A stretch of DNA of 64,000 bases from positions 248,001 to 312,000 of the forward strand of contig NZ_JANKMS010000004.1 in assembly GCF_024649945.1 (NCBI RefSeq), in the 5' to 3' direction. Source of the DNA: Flavobacterium panacis (GTDB taxonomy: Bacteria; Bacteroidota; Bacteroidia; Flavobacteriales; Flavobacteriaceae). Positions 19,564 to 28,945 of the stretch are shown here, in pieces. Position 1 is the first letter of the stretch; each line of letters opens with the position of its first letter. The notes below the pieces were generated by a model. That model did not search any database, was not told the origin of the DNA, and saw nothing but the letters and a program-made list of their open reading frames with translations. The position numbers were made by a program, and so were the translations under genes.

Positions 19564-20379
19564 TTACTTTGTATATTTTTTTCTAAGAAGATTAATTTCT
19601 TTAGAACCAATTCCCATTTCTTGCTGTAAAAAGTTTTCTACAGTTCCATATTGTGTTTTGATGCCTCCAAAAAACAAACGGATTAATTCTGGTTTTAAAG
19701 CCATTTGTTCTTCAACCTGTGCTTCTGTCAAACCACTCATTTTTGCTAGCGGTGCCATCATTCCGTTATTCATTTTCTTCAAATAAATATTTGATGCTAC
19801 ATAGTCTGCTTCTATAGTTTCTTCTGGAACATTTAAGATATAAAGAAACAAAGCAGTTGCCATTCCTGTACGATCTCTACCACCTGTGCAGTGATACATT
19901 ATGGCTTCTTTTTTATCTGCTGTCATCAATTTTACAAATAAAGGACGAAAACGATCTCCGCTATATTTTACACCATCAGTTCCGTAGAATTTCTCTAAAA
20001 AGTTTCCTTCTTTCAATAATTTTACCATTTGCATTGCATTTGGAAGACTGTCGCTTCCTGCAGGACTTAAAGTGTAATCTGTATTTTTCGGCAAACGATC
20101 TGGCGCTGCTTTTGCTTCAGCAACTCCTCTGAAATCTACAACTGTGTGAATTTTCTTTTTGTCTAATAAAGCGACATCTTCATCAGTCAATTTATCTACA
20201 CCAGCACTTCTAAAAACTTTTCCCCAAACAACTTCTTTCCCGTCTTTTGTTTTGTAACCTCCAACATCTCTGAAGTTCATTCCCCCTTTTACCGGAACTA
20301 ATCTTTTTATACTGTCTGTAAGTTGCGCGCTTGCTGCTGTTTGTATTAAAATCGCTAATGCAATCATTGTATTTCTCAT
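19564..20379 (-). CDS. Secreted tyrosine-phosphatase-like (CX5R) phosphatase
   Basis: This 271-residue protein has a signal peptide ending near TAASAQ and a Y_phosphatase3-type fold. The Cys-based phosphatase signature is HCTGGRDRTG with Cys164 as nucleophile and Arg170 as phosphate binder (C-x5-R), preceded by FRDVGG and VVDFRG. Family members dephosphorylate phosphotyrosine, phosphoinositides or other phosphoesters. Export to the periplasm makes a signalling role unlikely and a nutrient phosphatase role plausible (inference). It is downstream of a TonB receptor on the same strand with a 31-62 bp gap, so the receptor may import the product or capture the substrate. Confidence 0.82.
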   Translation of the reverse strand: MRNTMIALAILIQTAASAQLTDSIKRLVPVKGGMNFRDVGGYKTKDGKEVVWGKVFRSAGVDKLTDEDVALLDKKKIHTVVDFRGVAEAKAAPDRLPKNTDYTLSPAGSDSLPNAMQMVKLLKEGNFLEKFYGTDGVKYSGDRFRPLFVKLMTADKKEAIMYHCTGGRDRTGMATALFLYILNVPEETIEADYVASNIYLKKMNNGMMAPLAKMSGLTEAQVEEQMALKPELIRLFFGGIKTQYGTVENFLQQEMGIGSKEINLLRKKYTK

Positions 20380-20410
20380 TTTTTATATGATTTAATTTAT
20401 TATTTATTTT

Positions 20411-23314
20411 TTAGAAGATGTCGTAACGTAAACCAGCTTGTCCGCGACTTCCGTACCATTCTTGAGAAGTAATACGACGTTTGTCTGGACCCATGTACAT
20501 TTTTACAGGAGAATCGCTTAGGTTGTTTAATTCAACAAAAACTTTCAACTTTTTAGAAATATTTACTGTGGCAGAAGCGTCGATAGTAAAGTTTGAATCT
20601 GTCCAGATATAATAATCTGGGCCTAATTGCTGGTTGATGCTTTCTACAGAATTTCCGCGGTAATTTCCAGCCAGACGTAACATTACACCATTTCTTTCAT
20701 AGAAAAGAATTGCATTAAATAAGTTTTTAGATTGATTTGGTAAACCTGTTTTGTCATTTACAGTTCCAGTTGCGGTTACACGAGGAACTTCCGTTTTAGA
20801 ATCAATGAAAGTGTAGTTAAATTCAACTCCAAATCCGCTCCAGAAACCGTTTAAGAAATCAAATCTTTTGTTGATTCCGGCTTCAAATCCGTATAAGGAA
20901 GCTTTGTTTAAATTTTTTGCCTGAGTAACTAAATAATCATTTCCTTCAATATTTTGCATGCTGATATCTGTAAATACAACATCCGTAATATTTTTGTAGA
21001 ATGCGCCTCCGGAAATAATTCCAACATTATCAAAATAATATTCACCCATTAAATCGAAATTATTACTGAAAGTTGGTTTCAAATCAGGATTTCCTTGTGT
21101 AATAGTCATTGGAGAAGCAGTTGTATTCGTCGAACTTCCAGGTGTCATGTCTCCAAAATTCGGACGAACAAATGTTTTGGTATAAGCAGCACGAAGATTT
21201 GATTTTTCGTTTAATTTATATTTCAAATGAAGCATTGGAAGAAATGAATTGTAATTATTCTCCACCACAGACGGACTTAATGTAATAACAGCAGGCGTTC
21301 CTTCTGTAGTCGCTTTGGTTCCGTTCAAAGTCATTTTAGTGTATTCGTTACGTAAACCTCCAACGATTTTTAAATTATCAGTTGCATCAATTTCTGCCAT
21401 TGCATAACCTGCAATTACATCTTCATCTCCTGTATAAAAAGAAGTTGCATTTGTTTTAGAAGTATAATCAACAAAACCGTTTGCAGTTTGGAAAGATTGT
21501 CCATACATATTAAACAATTGATCTTTAGTTAAAGGATTTACAATGAACTGACTGAAATCGCCATTCATATTTCCGAAAAACTTACTTCCGTTAGGGAAAT
21601 TGGTTGTCTGTAAATTCGAAAGCGGTACTAAAGCTGGTGAGTTTGGAACTCCAACCGCTGCTCCCGGAAGATATACATAATTTGATCCGTAAGTGTTTGT
21701 TCTGTCTTTATGACGATATTTTGCTCCGAACTTTAAATTGACTTTAGAACTTGCTTCTACTTTTAAATTAACTTGACCAATTTGATCTCTTTCGCTATTG
21801 TCTAACTGCGCAATTACTAATTGATTCAATAATAATTTTGAAGGATCCATCACTTCTGCTGAATTGGCAAGACCCGTTTCGAAATTATCTACAGTACCAC
21901 CAACTCCGTTTGGAGAATCAAATCCCCAGTAACGTTTTCCATCGCTTGAAAGATTATTGAAACCACCTGTAATTCTTTGACGGAAAGTTGCAATAGGAAG
22001 TCCTTTATTATTTGAAGTCGAAGGCGTATCTAGATAATATTCAGATTTATGATTGCTGTAACTCCAGTCCAATTTAAATTTTTGGTTCATTTGATGTTCT
22101 CCGCCAACTTCAAATCCGTTTAGTGCTGTTTGGTAATGAGAATATCTATAATTGTATTGAAAACGAGTATTGGTATAATCAATATAAGATTCATAAACAG
22201 GACGAATATCATCAAATTTATTAGCCATTCCTCTAAAGAAAATTTTATCAGAAGGCGTGATTTTATATTCTAAACCAACGTTTAAACCTTTCGTTTCACG
22301 TTCTCCCATATAACGTTTAAAAAGTACGGTATTAAGAGATCTTTTTTGCTCTACGATTGCTGCGCCCGTATTGTAGGTTGCGGCAAATTCATCAGAACCC
22401 CATTGTCTGCTCCAGATTGCACCAGAAACAATAACACCCAATTTGTTATTGAAGAAACGATCTCCGTAGGTAAGAGATGCATTGTAAGTTCCGTTTTCGC
22501 TAAAAGTATTATAACCTCCCGCAGCACTTACATTTAAGGTACGTTTTGTGGGTGCGGTGCGTGTAATAAAATTGATAGATCCTCCAATAGCATCGCCTTC
22601 CATATCAGGTGTTACAGCTTTTGCGACTTGTACATACTGAATCATTTCAGAAGGTACAGCATCCAACACTGATGATCGATTTCCCATAACATTAGAACTC
22701 GGAAGACGATTACCATTAAAAAGAGTAGAAGTCCATGCAAAAGGAGTTCCTCTTACCGTTGCCTGATCGGCTTCACCATGATAACGTGCAACAGCGACAC
22801 CCTGCATACGTTGTACAGCTTCGGCAGCATTACGGTCTGGTAATTTACCGATTGCATCTGCCGCCATTACATCCATAATAGCCAATGAATTTTTCTTGAT
22901 GCTATAAGCTTTTGCCTGAGATGGCGCCATAGTACCTTTTACCACAATTTCTTTAAGAGAACTTGAGCCGTCTGGTGTTAGTTGAATAATACCTAGATCA
23001 TTGATTCCTTTAACAAGCGTTAACGTCATTGTTTTTGTTTCAAAACCAATATAACTTATTTCAATAGTAGCTTCTCCTTCAGCAGTTGCTGTAAGTGTAA
23101 AAGCCCCTTCTAAATCTGAAATGGCTGAATTGTTAAATGATTTTCCAACAATGTTTGCAGTTGGAAGTGATCCAGATTCACTAGCAACAATTCCTTTTAT
23201 GGTTTGTGCATGAGATGATATAAAAGAACCGACTGTAAAAATGGCGGCGAAAAGTACTTTTTTAAATTTCTTTTCTTTTTTAAACAAAGATTTTAAGTTG
23301 ATTTTTGGTGTCAT
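20411..23314 (-). CDS. TonB-dependent receptor with CarboxypepD-like N-terminal domain
   Basis: This is an outer-membrane TonB-dependent transporter of the TIGR01782 (TonB-Xanth-Caul) kind. I choose ATG at 23314; the longer frame starts with GTG at 23344 and would prepend ten residues to a good signal peptide (ending near SSHAQ). Next come a CarboxypepD-regulatory-like beta-sandwich (about 38-125), a plug with ATVRGTP and EGDAIGGSINF, and a 22-strand barrel ending in a C-terminal Phe. No SusD partner is present. It pairs with the CX5R phosphatase downstream and is divergent from a membrane AraC regulator. It resembles the receptor at 26089-28884 through plug motifs such as DAIGKLPD/DAMGKMPD. 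Confidence 0.92.
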   Translation of the reverse strand: MTPKINLKSLFKKEKKFKKVLFAAIFTVGSFISSHAQTIKGIVASESGSLPTANIVGKSFNNSAISDLEGAFTLTATAEGEATIEISYIGFETKTMTLTLVKGINDLGIIQLTPDGSSSLKEIVVKGTMAPSQAKAYSIKKNSLAIMDVMAADAIGKLPDRNAAEAVQRMQGVAVARYHGEADQATVRGTPFAWTSTLFNGNRLPSSNVMGNRSSVLDAVPSEMIQYVQVAKAVTPDMEGDAIGGSINFITRTAPTKRTLNVSAAGGYNTFSENGTYNASLTYGDRFFNNKLGVIVSGAIWSRQWGSDEFAATYNTGAAIVEQKRSLNTVLFKRYMGERETKGLNVGLEYKITPSDKIFFRGMANKFDDIRPVYESYIDYTNTRFQYNYRYSHYQTALNGFEVGGEHQMNQKFKLDWSYSNHKSEYYLDTPSTSNNKGLPIATFRQRITGGFNNLSSDGKRYWGFDSPNGVGGTVDNFETGLANSAEVMDPSKLLLNQLVIAQLDNSERDQIGQVNLKVEASSKVNLKFGAKYRHKDRTNTYGSNYVYLPGAAVGVPNSPALVPLSNLQTTNFPNGSKFFGNMNGDFSQFIVNPLTKDQLFNMYGQSFQTANGFVDYTSKTNATSFYTGDEDVIAGYAMAEIDATDNLKIVGGLRNEYTKMTLNGTKATTEGTPAVITLSPSVVENNYNSFLPMLHLKYKLNEKSNLRAAYTKTFVRPNFGDMTPGSSTNTTASPMTITQGNPDLKPTFSNNFDLMGEYYFDNVGIISGGAFYKNITDVVFTDISMQNIEGNDYLVTQAKNLNKASLYGFEAGINKRFDFLNGFWSGFGVEFNYTFIDSKTEVPRVTATGTVNDKTGLPNQSKNLFNAILFYERNGVMLRLAGNYRGNSVESINQQLGPDYYIWTDSNFTIDASATVNISKKLKVFVELNNLSDSPVKMYMGPDKRRITSQEWYGSRGQAGLRYDIF

Positions 23315-23533
23315 GTTTTGTAGTTTTTTTGCAAAGATTGTCACGATTTAAGCTATGAAACGACTTTGTCAAACTAGAACTACTTTAGAGAAGTGTCAAT
23401 CTTTTGCTTTTGTTTTAATGTGTTGATTTTTAGTGTTTTGACTTTTGTTATTAAATTGTTATGAATCAATTTTTTCGCAATTCCTAAACATTAAATTAAC
23501 AGGGTCTTGATACTTTAGCACAAAGATTTTAAG

Positions 23534-24736
23534 ATGAAATACATAATTGCCATAGGAATATTTCAGGCACTTTTAGCCGCAGTTTTACTTTTAAGAAGCA
23601 GATATAAAAAAAATGCAGACGATCTATTAATTTCCCTCGTAATCTGTATAGGAATACATCTTTCTATCAAATTTTTTATTTTCACTTTCGTGGAAGATCA
23701 GCAGGTACTGAATATGATGAATACTTTTATCGGATTTTGCTATATTCCTTTACTGTATTTATATACTTTAAAAACCATTAGACCAGAGTTTGTGAGTGCT
23801 TCTAAATGGTATCTTTTTATTCCGTTTATTATTGGTGCTATTGGCTATTTTTCGACCGTTTGTGTTTTATTTGTGACTTCTCCAAAGGCCTATGAAGTTT
23901 TATATTGGTACAATACGATTAGCCTTTACACCTTACTGCCGTTGGATATTATTTTTTCGTGCGGAATTATTTATTTGGCCATTACTAAGCTGCCTAGAAA
24001 TTGTCAGGAAAAAAAGCTGATTGTACAGTTGGCTTCTCTCTTTTTATGTATCGGAATTTTAGGCGTTCTGTTTACAGTTTTTAGTTCGTTTATTTTTTCT
24101 TTGAATTACCTTAGTAGAAGCATTATTTATACACTTCTTATTGTCATTACAATCAGAATTATTACTTATAAATACGGTACAGTTATAGATCCTGCTTTAC
24201 AAAATTCAAATCAGGAGATGTTTTTGTCAGTGGGAAATTTTAATGTGATTTCGGCAGTTGATAATCATGAAGTAAATTCAGAGCCTAAAGATTTTTTAGT
24301 CAATGATACTATTGTAATTGAAGAAAAAGAACCTGAACAACCTCAAAAAAGAAGAGAGATATTAAGTCAGAGCGAAATGTTTAAAATATTGCTCAAGCTC
24401 GAAAAAGCAATGGAGAAAGAGCAATATTTTACAGACAGTGAATTAACACTGGATAAGCTTTCAAAACTGACCAATCTTAATAAATATCATATTAGCGAAA
24501 CGTTGAATCATTTTGTAGATAAACCTTTTTACACCTTTGTAAATGAATACAGAATTCAATATGTAAAAGATAAATTCAAAAAATTATCAGAACAAAATCT
24601 TACTATTAATATTTTAGAATTAGCCTATGAATCTGGCTTTAATTCTAAATCTTCGTTTAATAGATATTTTAAAGAAGTTACCTCACAAACACCAACAGAG
24701 TATCTTAATTTGATCGTTAAAGAAACCGTTTTTTAG
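23534..24736 (+). CDS. Membrane-anchored AraC family transcriptional regulator
   Basis: This 400-residue protein has about seven hydrophobic segments in residues 1-210, a charged linker, and a C-terminal AraC/HTH_18 DNA-binding domain (about 290-395) with LNKYHISETLNHF and AYESGFNSKSSFNRYFKEVT. Such proteins sense an envelope signal and act directly on DNA. It is transcribed away from the TonB receptor-phosphatase pair, with a 189-219 bp shared upstream region, so that pair is the likely target. A near-consensus -7 box, TACTTTAG, lies at 23511-23518, 16 bp before the ATG. It ends 2 bp from the convergent XRE gene. Confidence 0.85.
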   Translation: MKYIIAIGIFQALLAAVLLLRSRYKKNADDLLISLVICIGIHLSIKFFIFTFVEDQQVLNMMNTFIGFCYIPLLYLYTLKTIRPEFVSASKWYLFIPFIIGAIGYFSTVCVLFVTSPKAYEVLYWYNTISLYTLLPLDIIFSCGIIYLAITKLPRNCQEKKLIVQLASLFLCIGILGVLFTVFSSFIFSLNYLSRSIIYTLLIVITIRIITYKYGTVIDPALQNSNQEMFLSVGNFNVISAVDNHEVNSEPKDFLVNDTIVIEEKEPEQPQKRREILSQSEMFKILLKLEKAMEKEQYFTDSELTLDKLSKLTNLNKYHISETLNHFVDKPFYTFVNEYRIQYVKDKFKKLSEQNLTINILELAYESGFNSKSSFNRYFKEVTSQTPTEYLNLIVKETVF

Positions 24737-24738
24737 AT

Positions 24739-25305
24739 TTAATTATCAAAGAAATAAACAATCAGCATTTTACACGGCTTAGAACTTTTGTTTAAAGGTA
24801 CGTGTTTCAGTCTTCCATCAAAGAAAAGAGAATCTCCTTCTTTTAATGTGTAGGTTTCATTGGCAATCAAATAATCTACTTCTCCAGAAAGAATGTATTT
24901 ATATTCGTAAGCATCTGTTGTAACCTGATCTCTATAACTGTTTGGTTCCAAAGTTAAAAACACAATATCAACCGTTGAATTTTTAATCGTACGTGTTAAA
25001 AAACGTTCGTACAAGAAACCGCTTGATCCTTCTTTCTGAAACTGATCGTAATCATCTTTTCTTTTGATAATAACCAATTCTTCTTCCTGCGAAATATCCT
25101 TAAAGAATTCGCTGAGGTTAACTTGTAAAGCCGTTACTATACTTAAAAGAACCGTTAGCGACGGGATGCTTCTTCCGTTTTCAATCTGCGAAATCATTCC
25201 TTTTGTTACTCCGCTTAAATCTGCAAGTTCCTGTAACGTAAAGCCTTTATCGGTTCTATATTGTTTGATTCGTTTGCTAATTTCTAAAATTACTACTCCT
25301 TCCAT
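24739..25305 (-). CDS. XRE family regulator with cupin sensor domain
   Basis: A helix-turn-helix of the XRE type (ISKRIKQYRTDKGFTLQELADLSGV is the family N-terminus, residues about 8-65) is joined to a C-terminal cupin (about 110-185) with EYKYILSGEVDYLI. I choose ATG at 25305 because family members begin just before the helix-turn-helix. A start at 25344 would add 13 residues and read through a palindromic operator-like site. Cupin-XRE regulators bind a small ligand and commonly control neighbouring catabolic genes. Here two related 17-bp sites lie in the divergent region shared with the phosphonatase-like gene, consistent with autoregulation and control of the phosphonate locus. Confidence 0.85.
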   Translation of the reverse strand: MEGVVILEISKRIKQYRTDKGFTLQELADLSGVTKGMISQIENGRSIPSLTVLLSIVTALQVNLSEFFKDISQEEELVIIKRKDDYDQFQKEGSSGFLYERFLTRTIKNSTVDIVFLTLEPNSYRDQVTTDAYEYKYILSGEVDYLIANETYTLKEGDSLFFDGRLKHVPLNKSSKPCKMLIVYFFDN

Positions 25306-25322
25306 GTTTAGTATATGTATAC
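25306..25322. promoter_or_regulatory. Operator-like site 2 of the XRE/phosphonate region
   Basis: On the minus strand this reads GTATACATATACTAAAC, matching the perfect palindrome at 25358-25374 in 15 of 17 positions. It abuts the chosen XRE start codon. Start-to-start spacing to the other site is 52 bp, about five helical turns. Confidence 0.5.
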
Positions 25323-25357
25323 AAAGTTTATTTAAATTAAACATTATTTTACCTTTT

Positions 25358-25374
25358 GTTTACATATAGTAAAC
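25358..25374. promoter_or_regulatory. Operator-like site 1: GTTTAC-N5-GTAAAC palindrome
   Basis: GTTTACATATAGTAAAC is a perfect 6-bp inverted repeat with a 5-bp centre. It lies upstream of a near-consensus -7 box TAATATTG at 25385-25392 that would drive the phosphonatase-like gene. The XRE-cupin protein encoded next door is the obvious candidate binder (inference). Confidence 0.55.
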
Positions 25375-25415
25375 AAAGGTATAGTAATATTGCACTGTAA
25401 AAATAAACAAAAAAT

Positions 25416-26075
25416 ATGGAATTAATTGTATTTGACATGGCTGGTACTACAGTCCAAGACGAAAATAAAGTTGGCTTAACATTGCAGACTGCTTTAAAAG
25501 AATTTGGTTACGAATTTTCGATAGAAGAAATCAATGTTGTAATGGGATATGAAAAACCAGTTGCGATTTCAATCTTATTAAACAATCAAAATGGAGATGT
25601 TTCTTTAATAAATAAAATTCACCAATCATTTGTAGAGAAAATGATTGCTTACTACAAACAAAGTAATGAAGTAAAGTCAACTCCGAATGCTTACGAAACC
25701 ATTCAGTATTTAAGAAGCAACGGAATCAAAGTAGCTTTTGATACTGGATTTTCAAGACCAATCGCCGATGCTATTTTCGAAAAACTAAACTGGAAACAAG
25801 GAATCGATTTTGATTTCAGTATCACTTCAGACGAAGTAGAACACGGACGTCCTTATCCAGATATGATTTTCAAAGCAATGGAACATTTTAATATTTCGGA
25901 TGCTTCAAAAGTTGGAAAAGTAGGTGATACAATGTCTGACTTACAACAAGGAGAAAATGCAAAATGCGGATTAGTAGTTGGTGTTACAACTGGCGCTTAC
26001 AGCAGAGAGGAACTGCAAAATCATTACCACAATTATATTATTGATAATCTTTTAGAGTTAAAAAACAATCTTTAA
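25416..26075 (+). CDS. Phosphonatase-like HAD hydrolase
   Basis: This 219-residue HAD hydrolase carries the phosphonatase signature DMAGTT, with nucleophile Asp7 and Ala9 in place of the usual second Asp. Lys47 in MGYEK aligns with the Schiff-base lysine motif of phosphonoacetaldehyde hydrolase (MGxxK), and the acidic motif is KVGDTMSDLQQG. The C-terminal VGVTTGAYSREEL resembles the TIGR03351 phosphonatase-like group. The expected reaction is C-P bond cleavage of an aldehyde-containing phosphonate, but the substrate in this subgroup is not established to my knowledge. It is the first gene of a plus-strand run with a TonB receptor, PhoD, a dehydrogenase and an antiporter. Confidence 0.85.
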   Translation: MELIVFDMAGTTVQDENKVGLTLQTALKEFGYEFSIEEINVVMGYEKPVAISILLNNQNGDVSLINKIHQSFVEKMIAYYKQSNEVKSTPNAYETIQYLRSNGIKVAFDTGFSRPIADAIFEKLNWKQGIDFDFSITSDEVEHGRPYPDMIFKAMEHFNISDASKVGKVGDTMSDLQQGENAKCGLVVGVTTGAYSREELQNHYHNYIIDNLLELKNNL

Positions 26076-26088
26076 TTTTTTATAAATC

Positions 26089-28884
26089 ATGAAAACATTC
26101 CTGTATGTTGCATTTATATTGATTTTTTGCTCTTCGTATGCGCAAGAGATAAAAGGTAAAATTAGTACTGAATCCGGACCTTTATATCCGGCTTCCATTT
26201 TGATTGCTGAAAAATCAAAAACAGTAACCAATGATCGCAATGGTAATTTTGTTATCAAACTTGAACCGGGAGTGTATCATTTGGAAATTTCGAATGAACA
26301 TTATGCTCCAAAGCATATTTCGGTAACGATTTCAAATAAAAATGTTGACTTAGGAAATATAATAATTGGGCAGGAAGAAAAATTAGATGAAGTCGTTTTA
26401 GAATATTACACCAGCGGAGAAAAAAAGGCAATTGAAATGCGACAGCAATCCAATGCTATTATGGATGTGGTAAGCGCCGATGCAATGGGTAAAATGCCCG
26501 ATATCAGTGCTGCAGAAGCGGTTCAGAGAATTCCTGGTGTCAGTATTGACCGAGATCAAGGAGAAGGAAGATATGTAACGGTAAGAGGAACGCCGTCGCA
26601 ATGGAGTTCGGCTACCATTAATGGTGATCGTATGCCGTCTGCCAAAACTTCGGGGGATTTATTAGGAAATCGTACCGTTCCAATGGATTTACTTCCGACC
26701 GAATTCTTAGAATATATTCAGGTAATTAAAGCGATTACACCTGAATATGAAGGAGATGCTATTGGAGGAACGATCAATTATATTCCGAAATTTTCTCCTA
26801 AAAAAGAAACATTTCGTATTACAGGAGGTATTCCAGTAAACCTGCGTGCCGACGATAAAGTAGGGTTCAATAGCACTGTTTTGTACGGTAACCGATTTTT
26901 CAATAAAAAGTTTGGCTTTTTGGTGATGACCAATTACAATCGTCGTACGTATTCAACTGATGATTATGAAGTAGTTTACGGAAATGAACTGCACAACGTA
27001 AACACGCTTGACGTGAGAAATTATCAAGGAGTTAGAACCAATAAAGGTTTCAATGCGGCAACTGATTTTCGTTTCAATAAAAGAAATAAAATCTATGCAA
27101 GAGGTTATTACAGTCAGTTTTTAGACGAAGAAGAAAATAGAAAAACAATGCATTATTTTAATAAAACGACAAATAATGCAGTTCTAAGATGGAGTACTGT
27201 TGACTATTTATTCAAAAATTATGGAGGTGAATTTGGTTACGAAAGCAAATTAACCGACAAGTTAAAAATGAATGCAAAAGTAGCTGCGTATAATTCGTGG
27301 GCAGGTTACAATGGACCTTCATCTGCAACTAAAAACGATCGTGGTTATTACTACGGAAACTGGATTCAGACTGTCAAATACGACAATCTGGTAAAAGTGG
27401 ATGGCAAAGATTATAAGTTTCTTCAAGGTGACGGACCAGCAGGTTATGTAGGTGATCCTTCCGATAATATTCAGCCTCATTTTAATAAACCTTATGATCC
27501 AGAAAAATATTATTTGGACAGATATGTAACTTCGATTCGTAATGTCGAAGAAAAGGATAAAGTAGCTGCTATAGATTTTAATTACAACGCTAATAAAGAT
27601 TTGAAAATCAAATTTGGAGGGAAATTTAGAGATAAAAGTAGTACTTACGATTACCGATACATTACTTGGATTTATGATACAAAAGCACCAAAAGCTTATT
27701 TGAATCAGTGGGAAAGAGAAGCATTTCCATCCAACAATTGGTTTCCTGAATTGAATAATACGTATGATAATCTGAAATTCAATTATCCAACAGAACGTTC
27801 TTTTATTGATCCAATGGGAAATCCTGCGATTGCCAAAAACTTGAAATACAATTATCAGGATGCAACAAACTCCAGTTATGCAACAGGAAATTATGATGCA
27901 ACAGAGAAAGTTTGGGCAGGTTATGCTTCTGGAGAATGGGATATCAATGAAGATTTCCGTTTGGTAGGAGGTGTTCGTTACGAAAACACAGCGGTAGATG
28001 CCAAAAGTTACGAGTTCAATGACATTACAAAAGTGGTTACGCCAGTTTATGGAACAAAAAACTACGGAGCTTTTTTACCAATGGCACATTTAATTTACAA
28101 ACCGTCTAAAAAACTAGATTTAAGAGCGGCAGTAACCAGAACTTTTGCACGTCCAGCATTTAACGAATTGAGTCCGAGCACGAGAGTAAATCCAGACAAT
28201 CATACAGTTGTAGAAGGAAATGTGGATTTAAAACCGACTTTCTCTTGGAACTATGATGTAATTGGAACGTTTTATTTAAACAAAACGGATTACTTAACGG
28301 GAAGTGCCTTTTATAAAGATTTGTCGGATCTTATTTATACACAGTCGCATGATGAAGTTAGAACTGTTGGAGGCGAGACTTTCTTGTATAAAGTCTCAAA
28401 ACCATTGAACTCTGATAGTGCCTTTTTATACGGATTTGAAGTAGGTTTCAATAAAAAGTTCTCTGAATTGCCTGGATTTTTACGATTTTTCAGTTTGAAA
28501 GGAAATTACACTTTTACTAAATCTCAAACGACATTAGAAGAAAGAGGAGATGAGAAAATCGGATTGATGAACCAATCTCCAAATATCTTCAATGCATCGC
28601 TTATCTACGAATACAAAGGTTTTGCAGCAAGATTGGCAGCCAATTATCGTGAGGCATTTTTAGTAGAAATTCGTGATAATCCAGGAGCTGATAGATATCA
28701 GGATAAAGACTTTCATTTGGATATGAACCTTTCATATACGACATCTAATAAAATCACTTTTTTCATTGATTTGAATAATTTGAACAATCAGGAATTACGC
28801 TATTATCACGGTGTCGTTTCAAGACCTGAACAAGTTGAATATTACGGAATTAGAGGTCGAGTAGGAGCGAGTTACCGATTTTAA
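26089..28884 (+). CDS. TonB-dependent receptor, phosphonate/organophosphate locus
   Basis: This is a 931-residue outer-membrane transporter. A signal peptide (ending near SSYAQ) is followed by a CarboxypepD-like domain (about 20-95), a plug with YVTVRGTP and EGDAIGGTINY, and a barrel ending in a C-terminal Phe. It starts 13 bp after the HAD gene and is almost certainly co-transcribed. No SusD is encoded beside it. Plug similarity to the receptor at 20411-23314 marks the two as paralogues, both located with phosphate-releasing enzymes. Uptake of a phosphonate or phosphate ester is inferred only from the neighbours. Confidence 0.92.
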   Translation: MKTFLYVAFILIFCSSYAQEIKGKISTESGPLYPASILIAEKSKTVTNDRNGNFVIKLEPGVYHLEISNEHYAPKHISVTISNKNVDLGNIIIGQEEKLDEVVLEYYTSGEKKAIEMRQQSNAIMDVVSADAMGKMPDISAAEAVQRIPGVSIDRDQGEGRYVTVRGTPSQWSSATINGDRMPSAKTSGDLLGNRTVPMDLLPTEFLEYIQVIKAITPEYEGDAIGGTINYIPKFSPKKETFRITGGIPVNLRADDKVGFNSTVLYGNRFFNKKFGFLVMTNYNRRTYSTDDYEVVYGNELHNVNTLDVRNYQGVRTNKGFNAATDFRFNKRNKIYARGYYSQFLDEEENRKTMHYFNKTTNNAVLRWSTVDYLFKNYGGEFGYESKLTDKLKMNAKVAAYNSWAGYNGPSSATKNDRGYYYGNWIQTVKYDNLVKVDGKDYKFLQGDGPAGYVGDPSDNIQPHFNKPYDPEKYYLDRYVTSIRNVEEKDKVAAIDFNYNANKDLKIKFGGKFRDKSSTYDYRYITWIYDTKAPKAYLNQWEREAFPSNNWFPELNNTYDNLKFNYPTERSFIDPMGNPAIAKNLKYNYQDATNSSYATGNYDATEKVWAGYASGEWDINEDFRLVGGVRYENTAVDAKSYEFNDITKVVTPVYGTKNYGAFLPMAHLIYKPSKKLDLRAAVTRTFARPAFNELSPSTRVNPDNHTVVEGNVDLKPTFSWNYDVIGTFYLNKTDYLTGSAFYKDLSDLIYTQSHDEVRTVGGETFLYKVSKPLNSDSAFLYGFEVGFNKKFSELPGFLRFFSLKGNYTFTKSQTTLEERGDEKIGLMNQSPNIFNASLIYEYKGFAARLAANYREAFLVEIRDNPGADRYQDKDFHLDMNLSYTTSNKITFFIDLNNLNNQELRYYHGVVSRPEQVEYYGIRGRVGASYRF

Positions 28885-28945
28885 TAATAGTAAGCCAACA
28901 TACAGATAACATTCAAGCAGTAATATTGCCAATTTTATATTTAAG

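Noticed and set aside
23315..23344. Ten-residue N-terminal extension of the TonB receptor from a GTG
   Set aside because: The extension would spoil the signal peptide. The ATG at 23314 gives a normal lysine-rich start.
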